Source of the DNA: Styela clava
Lineage: Eukaryota > Chordata > Ascidiacea > Stolidobranchia > Styelidae
Assembly (NCBI RefSeq): GCF_964204865.1
Contig: NC_135252.1
Location: 24,945,383 to 25,009,382 of the forward strand
Direction of reading: 5' to 3'
Length of the DNA: 64,000 nt
The notes beneath the pieces are model-generated. The model was not told the origin of the DNA. It saw only the letters and a program-made list of their open reading frames with translations, and made no database searches. The position numbers and the translations under genes are program-made. This document shows, piece by piece, positions 57,352-64,000 of the stretch; position 1 is the stretch's first letter; each line of letters begins with the position of its first letter.

Positions 57352-58422
57352 CAAAAAAGTTCTATAAATTACGTATAAATTTTTGCCAAATGGTTTTTGT
57401 TCATATATCGAACGATCATACATTGCGTTCATTTCAACTTAACAAATTAAATGTCCCTTAACAAGTTCATCACGTGGTTAAATTTAAAATTACTAGGCCT
57501 TGAAGCCTTTTCCATTTTACCACTGACCCGCTAATAGTTTATCGTTTTGAGTAAGTTTGAAGAGTCAGTTTCAAGGTCTATCCGAATTCAACTCCGAACA
57601 AAATAATTTGATTCCAACCACAAAGTATCTTTACGAAGCCCATAAATAGGAAATATCCTGATTGCGAAATACAACTATTCTTTCCTCAAATAAAACAAAT
57701 TACATTTTAGACATTTTATTAGTTAAGAAAAATTCAATTTACAGCAAAAAAAGATAAATTGTTAATGAATTCCATAACGTTCATGATGGTAAATCAAAAA
57801 TAGCAAAAACCAAATATAACTATACAGAGAGATTGAAAAACACAATGCGGGCGCTACCCGAAAATACTTTTTTGACATAAATTAATATGTTAAATTCACA
57901 ATTATTTATTCACAAAAAATCTGGACTTTTCGTCGTCGCAAGGTGGTTTGCGTAACTTTTTACCCTTCGTTTAGGCTTTTTCCACTTTTAAAGTTCATGA
58001 GTGTGTTGAAACAAAACCGAAGAAAAGCGTGGTTCTCCATATGATTCAGCCGTTTTATCGACGAATCCCCCTTTTAAAATGTGAATAAAAGCATTTTTTC
58101 TGCAATATACATAGCAATATTTCGTAGCTCTAAACGCTCTTGTCACGACGTAACTCGGCAATTGGAAATTTCAGAAATTTGAAACGACCCTCTCTTTGAA
58201 AATTCACGGGTACGCCTCTTGTGTAATTAATTGATTAGGGATATTGCTAAACTGGTAATATTTGGTTCATTTCAAAACAAAAAGTATTAGTTCAGTATAT
58301 ATTAGTGATGGCTTATACAAAGCCTCACTTTTTGTGAAACATCGACGTATAAAAAGAGATAAAGAGCGCAGATAGATTCTATTTAAATTCTAAAATAATC
58401 ACAATCTTCTGAGGTTGTGCTT
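57352..58422. other. No gene seen
   Basis: AT-rich 3' flank of the Kelch gene. One stray fragment (about 57540-57595) resembles a single unit of the 130-bp tandem repeat. Confidence 0.5.
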
Positions 58423-61400
58423 TTAATAAAATTTCCCGACATAACTTCGCGGCAATTGCACGACCGTTGCTGATAATGATCCTCGCGGAAACGGTAAAAA
58501 CATCATCATAGGAGTCCAAGTTTCTGTTGCAGGGTCGAAGCATCTGAAAAATGTTTTAATATATGTTATGTCATTGATCACATCCTTTGTCATGTCCCCG
58601 ATATTGTGACTTACAATTGTAACACAAGGGCGTGGTCAGCCTAAGACAGGGGGGGGGGGGGGGCAATGTATAATTGCTTCGGGCACACATATATAGTTGG
58701 GACCTTGTTCTGAGGAAACGCGTATGGAACATATTTTTGAAATGTGACGTAAGTTTTTGTGTGACATATTAAATACGTCACACTGTTGTGCAAGTTCCAC
58801 GTCATTGTGATTAGTTAATTTAAGTGCTCTGATTAGAAACAAAAGATGTGTTTCGTTTTTGCAATTTTCCATAACCATATTACTGCATCAACTTACTTTA
58901 CGTCATCATGTCCGTCATCATCTCCTCTCCATCCACCAATCAAATATATTTTATCGTTTAGTACTGTGACCCCAGGCAGATATACAGGCTCGGAATACAT
59001 GAAAGGTAGGAGCTGCCAGCATTCCGAAGATGAATTGTATTCTTCTACTGATAAGACTTTGATGTCTCCACCTGAGAATATTTGTTGGCAAGAATAAATT
59101 GAAAGCAAACAAACAAATTAAAAAAGTATTTGGTCCTGGGTATTGTAAACGTCTCCTTGCTTGGTCGGGTACGGGCAGAAAGAGCGTATCCAGGGAGGTG
59201 CGGGTCGGAATTGGGTTAAAATGTGAAAAAAAAATTCTGTAGCATACGTGGCAATTTTTCGGTGCTCCCGAAATATGCGAACCAAGATGGCTGACACCGG
59301 AGTGTAGAATGTTTACCAGGTTGGACCATACCAATATTCCAATTTTCGGTGCTCCCGAAGTATGCGAACCAAGATGGCGGACATCGGAACGTAACATGGG
59401 AACAGGTTAGGGGTAGGCGATAATTTTTTTCCAATTTTGCCTATTTTAGTCTTATTATCAGTTCGAAGACTAGCCAAGAGCCTCCCGTAGTATTTATACT
59501 TAAAATTATGGCCTAACCCTAACCTAGTACACATATTACATTCCGGTGTCCGCCATCTTGGTTCGCATACTTCGGGAGCCCCATTTTTCGTAGCTTGAAA
59601 CGCTTTTCAGACTCTTGAAAGCTCTAGCTCCGTTAGCTGATACTGTCTAACTTGACAATTAGAAATTTCTTTTTTATTTTATCTAGTCACGGTATATCTT
59701 TTCTTATGAATGTGTTTGTCTAGATGTTTACTGATATTGTGACATCTATATTTGTTATTGCGCCCTAATGATATTGCAAGAGCATTGCTCGCGTCAAGAA
59801 CGCAGTGGACCTATGGATTGTTCTGTTATTATGTTGTTGATGATCATCATGTTCTTAGTACTTCTCTTATTTTCTTCTTCCTGTTGTGAAAAATCGCCTT
59901 TTTCATCAACTACTGAACCAATTGCATATACCTATTACTTATATTTATTTCAGAAATTTCTGTGAGCATTGTGGAAGTCGTTTTGGTGTGCGAATACGTC
60001 ACAACTAACGTCACCATTATTCAGAAATTGCGCACCTTGTGGCACTTACGTTTGCGTTAGTCGTGAAGTTTACAGTAGCCTACGTTTTGGACTTTGTGCC
60101 CATATATTTAAGCATCGCTCTCTTCTTCGGAGGTGGCATTACTCACCTAAAACATAAACTTTGTCCAACGCTGTAGCCATAGCATGGGAGTCTCTTCCCT
60201 GGTTCATCGGCTTCATAGGACGCCAACTGTCGCTAGATGGCGTATACTTCAAAGTGTCGGTCGATTTATCGTTCCCTCCAGTAATGATGATTTCACCATG
60301 GTAAACGCACCCGCCGTGTCTGTTTGCAAAAGTAAAAATAAACATTTCAGCAAAATTTGAAGGGTCTCTTGCAGAATAAAATAGGACTAAAGCGTGACGT
60401 AAACGTTTACGTGTGACGTAAATCCAGCAGACATTTTACATAAAAATTATGTGAGATTTTATTTGTAATTTTCCAATTTCCCCGGAAATTAAAGATTCTT
60501 AACAATTAGTGTCAACAGACAGCAGTCTAAAGCTTTCTTGTAGCAGTATAACACCAAATGTATAAATATAAATATTACGCCTGTACTACATTGTATTAAA
60601 TTTAACCATGACGTCGTTGTCAAATAAATGTATAAAACTATGGCGTCAGTTGTGACGTCATGAAAGTAATGTCGCCATCAAACCTGTAATAAGTCCTTGG
60701 TAGTTGAGCTACGTATTCCCACTTCATTTTGGATCTGTTGTATCTTTCGACTTTGTTGGAGTAGCCAGTAGGAGTCAGACCACCAACGGCATATATGTAT
60801 CCATCGAGATATTGAAGGGTGAAGCAACCTCGTTTGACCTGGTAGGAATTTTAAGGAAGTAGATAGTTAAAGGTTCCGGGTTCAAATAGCGTATTTACAT
60901 GTATCCATCGAGATATTGAAGGGTAAAGCAACCTCGTGTGACCTGGTATGAATTACAAGGAAGTAGATAGTCAAAGGTTCCCGGTTCAAATAGCGTATAT
61001 GTATTTGTCGAGGTATTGAAGGGTGAAGCAACCTCGTTTGACCTGGGTTGAATATTAAGGAAGTATGAGGTTAAAGGTTCCGGGTTCAAATAGCGCATTT
61101 ACATGTATCCATCGAGATATTGAAGGGTGAAGCAACTGCGTTTGACCTGGATTGAAATGAGTTTAGTATGAAGAGATGACCCAGTGATTATACGTTAGAT
61201 CTAATAATAAGGAAATAGAATGTTATAGATTCCGGGTTCAAACATGGCGTTCGCTTTTACCCTATATTGCAATAAATAAGTGATCGTGGGGCTAGTTTGA
61301 AAATAAAGTACTCCGAAATAAATAAAATGGCTCCGAATGACCACATTTTTGGCACAATAACGCACTGATTTGAAAACCAATTTGCAACAATTCAGTGTCA

Positions 61401-62044
61401 AAATTCAGTTATCTGATATATTTACCAGTTTCATATATACAGAATAAAAGGGAAGGTAACGGAGTTCTTATTTCTTAGTGTATGAAGTGTTTTTAACAAA
61501 ATTCCGAATGTGTTTTACAGCGTAAATGTAAATCATATATGTCAAAGAACATATAGTGTGTTTATAAACAACTTTGAAAATTGTTAAAGGGAATTTATCG
61601 ATACTATATATTGTTTTAGGCTTCACAGATGTATTAAATGAAATAAAAATACTTACTGAACAATTACTGAATAGAAAACAACAAACAAATATATATAGAA
61701 CCGACTTCATAACAAAATTAAAATTGTAACAGGACTTTATGGACACCATGTACTTTTTGTAGAGATGGACAGATTTACAAATAAACGGAATTAATTTCGA
61801 ATATCATACAAACAAACCTTCATATTGGGTAGCTTATTCCAAATCATAGTTGCCAGATCCAGAGCATAAACTTCATTTGTGATGCAAGAATATTTATCAA
61901 ATCCTCCAGCGATTATAACGTAATGGTCTGCCATGAGGGCACAATGAAGAGATCTTGTTTCTGGTAAATACGTCAGTTCGTTCATTTGTCCATTTTTGAC
62001 GTCACACATTGTGACGTAATCGCTAAATGCGACTGCTGTATATC
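58423..62044 (-). CDS. Kelch-repeat protein, 3' part (Kelch-like type)
   Basis: Five minus-strand exons with matching phases: 61818-62044, 60684-60838, 60147-60319, 58897-59071, 58423-58543; about 283 residues, 5' incomplete because the first exon begins mid-codon after a good acceptor. Five blades are seen by the GG doublets with following Tyr/Trp: VIIAGGF, YAVGGL, IITGGN, YVLGGG and YLIGGW, with ends such as MIWNKLP, KWEYVAQLP, DSWRPM, CWQLLPF and ETWTPM. A final strand ATVVQLPRSYVGKFY closes the propeller. Kelch propellers of this kind usually follow BTB and BACK domains in Cullin-3 adaptors; those exons would lie beyond the right edge, so the adaptor role is inferred. The last donor uses GTAAGT inside GACGTAAAGTAAGT, avoiding an immediate stop. 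Confidence 0.85.
58649..58663 (+). repeat. Poly-G run
   Basis: Fifteen G in a row in the last intron of the Kelch gene; also a likely assembly or sequencing weak point. Confidence 0.8.
59264..59579. mobile_element. Foldback family A, full copy plus extra left arm
   Basis: The full element runs 59351-59579 (GCTCCCGAAGTATGCGAACC to GGTTCGCATACTTCGGGAGC). A second left arm at 59264-59350 with a shortened interior sits directly before it, giving two left ends and one right end. Confidence 0.75.
59800..60100 (+). repeat. Dispersed repeat D, copy 3
   Basis: TTCTTCTTCCTGTTGTGAAA, AAATCGCC and GCGCACCTTGTGGC match copy 2. Lies in a Kelch intron. Confidence 0.55.
60800..61160 (-). repeat. Tandem copies of a Kelch exon start
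   Basis: The first 40 or so bases of exon 60684-60838 with its acceptor (TATCTCGATGGATAC, GTCAAACGAGGTTGC, CCAG) are repeated three more times at about 60898, 61010 and 61103, about 105-110 bp apart. Each is followed by TTCCGGGTTCAAATAGCG (plus strand), a B-box-like stretch. Only the leftmost copy continues into the complete exon. Confidence 0.8.
61178..61250 (+). repeat. tRNA-like SINE fragment
   Basis: TGACCCAGTGATTATACG (A-box-like) and CCGGGTTCAAACATGG (B box) about 50 bases apart. It is probably related to the B-box-like stretch inside the neighbouring duplicated units. Confidence 0.45.
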
Positions 62045-62161
62045 CTGTATTTAAAATAAATAATATTGTGTTGTGCTTCACTTTTATTGCCTTTCGAGAA
62101 GAGAAGAAAGCCGATTATATGGTGAAGACACTTTTGCCAGTAATGAACAGAATAACCAACC

Positions 62162-64000
62162 CAAAATTTTGTGCTATCCTGTTACCTCGCGATTAATTTC
62201 TGGTCTGTTTTTATCTTAGTTAAGAATAAGTTAATGAACCAGAGAAAGGAAATAACCTAGTTTAATGAAGATAAAAACGATAAAAAAAGATAAAAAATAA
62301 AAACTGGCCATTGGACAACATCAGGTATTCCACCCAAAATTTTAGTGCATGGGCCGATGAATATATTCGGAACAAGTACATCATCAATAATAATAGGTTT
62401 TTTTACATGCACAAAATTCTTAAAAAACTTTACTAAATTTTTAAAATTGTGTCTTTAATCAAAAACCTGAAGACCTCTTACGTGTTGTGTGTGTTTTCAA
62501 GCGGATAATAAAAAATCGCAAATGACTTTTGAGAGTAATTCAATGAATAAATCAAATATTCTAAAGTTTACAGCGACTCTAATAACTCTCGAATTTCAAT
62601 TTAATTCAACAATATTTTTAAACGCTAATCCTGTTCTAACACATGAGCGATACACCCTCTGGCGCGTGCTCGCATGACGTGATTAATTATGAGTTGAGAA
62701 ACCGGTCTTGCCGTTCAAGTGCTTCTTCGTGCGAGTGTTTTTGTTTGGCGGTAAATTGCTTACCGTTTCAAGAAAGTGTACAGAGTCGGTTTAAAGATCT
62801 ATCCGAATCCGGTTTTGAGTTAAAAAACCGGTATTGTCGTGTTCGTTCAAGTGCTTCCTTCGTGCGAGTATTGTTGTTTAACGGTACATTTCTTACTGTT
62901 TCAAAGAAGTGTACAGAGTCAGTTTTAGGGTATATCCGAATCCGGTTACGAGTTGATATACCGGTATTGCCGTGTTCGTTCAAGCTTTCTTCGTGCGGTG
63001 TTGTTGTTTGACGGTAAATGGCTTACCGTTTTGAGTAAGTGTACAGAGTCGGTTTGAGCTCTATCCGAATCCGGTTCTTAGTTGAGAAACCGGTATAGCC
63101 GCCTCCGTTGAAATGCTTCTTCTTGCGCGGCGAGTGTTGTTGTTTGGCGGTGAATTTCTCACCGTTTTAGTAAGTGTACAGAGTCGGATTTAGGCTCTAT
63201 TCGAATCCGGCTCCAATTTGAGAAACCGGTATTGCCGTGATCATTAAAGTGCTTCTTCCTGAGCTGCGAGTTTGGTATAACGGAAAATAGTTTTAAAGCT
63301 TTGAGTAAGTGCACAGAGTCGGTTTAACGGTATATTCGAACACGGTTCCGAGTTGAGAAACCGGTGTTGTCTGTCCGTTCAAGTGCTTCTCCGTGCGCTG
63401 TGAGTGTTGTATGGCGGCAAATAGTTTTAAAGTTTTTAGTAAGTGCACAGAGTCGGTTCAAAAGTTTATTCAAATCCGGTTCCGAGTTGAGATACCGGTA
63501 TTGCTGCTCTCTGTTCGATTAATCTTCTCCGTGCGCTGCGAGTATTGTTGTTTGGCGATAAATCGCTTTTCGTTTCAAGTAAGTGTACAGAGTCCGTTTA
63601 AAGGCCTATCCGAATCCGGTTCCTAGTTGAGAATACGGTTTCGCCGTGTCCGTTCAACTGCTCCTTCGCGCACTGCGAGTATTGTTGTTTGGTGGCAAAC
63701 TGCTTAACGTTTCCTGTAAATGTACAGAGTCGGTTTTAAAGTCTATCCGAATCCGGCTTTGAGTTAAGAAACCGGTATTTTCGTGTTGGTTCAAATGCTT
63801 TTTTGTGCGAGTGTTTCTGTTTGACGGTAAATTGGCTTACCGTTTCAAGTAAGTGTACAGAAAAAATGTTGGTTACAAGATTTTAGCCATTAGCGAGATA
63901 CCAACAACCAATCCCGACTCTTAATCCCATATTTGACCTCAAATCCCGTGTACATCCAAACTTCAACCCTTACCATATTGAAAATGAATCCGTTGTAAAT
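62162..64000 (+). repeat. 1.8-kb dispersed element, copy 2, cut by window edge
   Basis: Begins CCAAAATTTTGTGCTATCC as at 55255 and follows copy 1 closely, with scattered substitutions and a different number and order of 130-bp units around 63230-63450. Lies upstream of, or within an intron of, the Kelch gene. Confidence 0.8.

Noticed and set aside
58846-59534. Open frames in the Kelch introns
   Set aside because: They overlap the foldback element arms or the antisense of a real Kelch exon.

Overview
The window is eukaryotic nuclear DNA: protein genes are cut by GT-AG introns, there are no operons, and transposon debris is dense. The best guess for the organism is an ascidian tunicate. This rests on intron style, on a short motif upstream of the Leu tRNA genes that differs at one base from the Ciona trans-spliced leader as I remember it, and on foldback elements of a kind I associate with ascidian genomes. 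The assignment is an inference, not proven.

1-16737: a tandem array of nuclear tRNA genes, all on the minus strand, running off the left edge. In transcription order the repeat is Leu(AAG), Ala(AGC), Leu(TAG), a relic half Leu, Ala(TGC). A complete unit is about 1197 bp, or about 1677 bp when a 430-bp spacer is present; shorter units come from internal deletions. I count 49 full-length tRNA copies (14 Ala-TGC, 14 Ala-AGC, 13 Leu-AAG, 8 Leu-TAG) and 19 truncated or chimeric ones. Most full copies keep a T-run terminator just past the 3' end. About half of the copies carry stem or loop substitutions, so the array mixes intact and decaying genes homogenised in blocks. The 60-97 codon open frames across this stretch are shadows of the tRNA repeats.

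16738-19779: array edge, then nested DNA transposon remnants (a hAT-like element inside a foldback element, a second hAT-like MITE) and a diverged 1-kb direct duplication.

19780-25021 (+): a five-exon gene for a 372-residue type I membrane protein with signal peptide, eight-cysteine ectodomain, Thr-rich stalk, one membrane helix and a 136-residue tail with ten tyrosines, including YEEI and an ITIM-like C-terminal motif. It is followed by a hAT-like MITE at the stop codon and a 30-bp minisatellite.

26.2-30.7 kb: mostly non-coding, with escaped Leu and Ala tRNA fragments and dispersed repeats. 30722-33278 (-): a six-exon secreted C-type-lectin-like gene (203 aa). 33.3-40.6 kb: no supported gene; holds a 1.27-kb hAT-like element with a foldback element nested inside.

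40661-52145 (-): a twelve-exon gene for a 612-residue protein with a Lys/Glu-rich cytoplasmic N-terminus, a PPPY motif, six predicted membrane helices and a long Thr-rich loop; family not recognised. 52.2-58.4 kb: repeats, including the first copy of a 1.8-kb element with an internal array of about 130-bp units. 58423-62044 (-): the 3' five exons of a Kelch-repeat gene, its 5' part outside the window. From 62162 the 1.8-kb element appears again and runs off the right end.

The three complete genes and the Kelch gene show no operon-like link. The membrane receptor and the lectin could both belong to surface recognition or immunity, but that is only suggestive. All exon chains were built by hand from splice signals and reading-frame continuity and have no transcript support.
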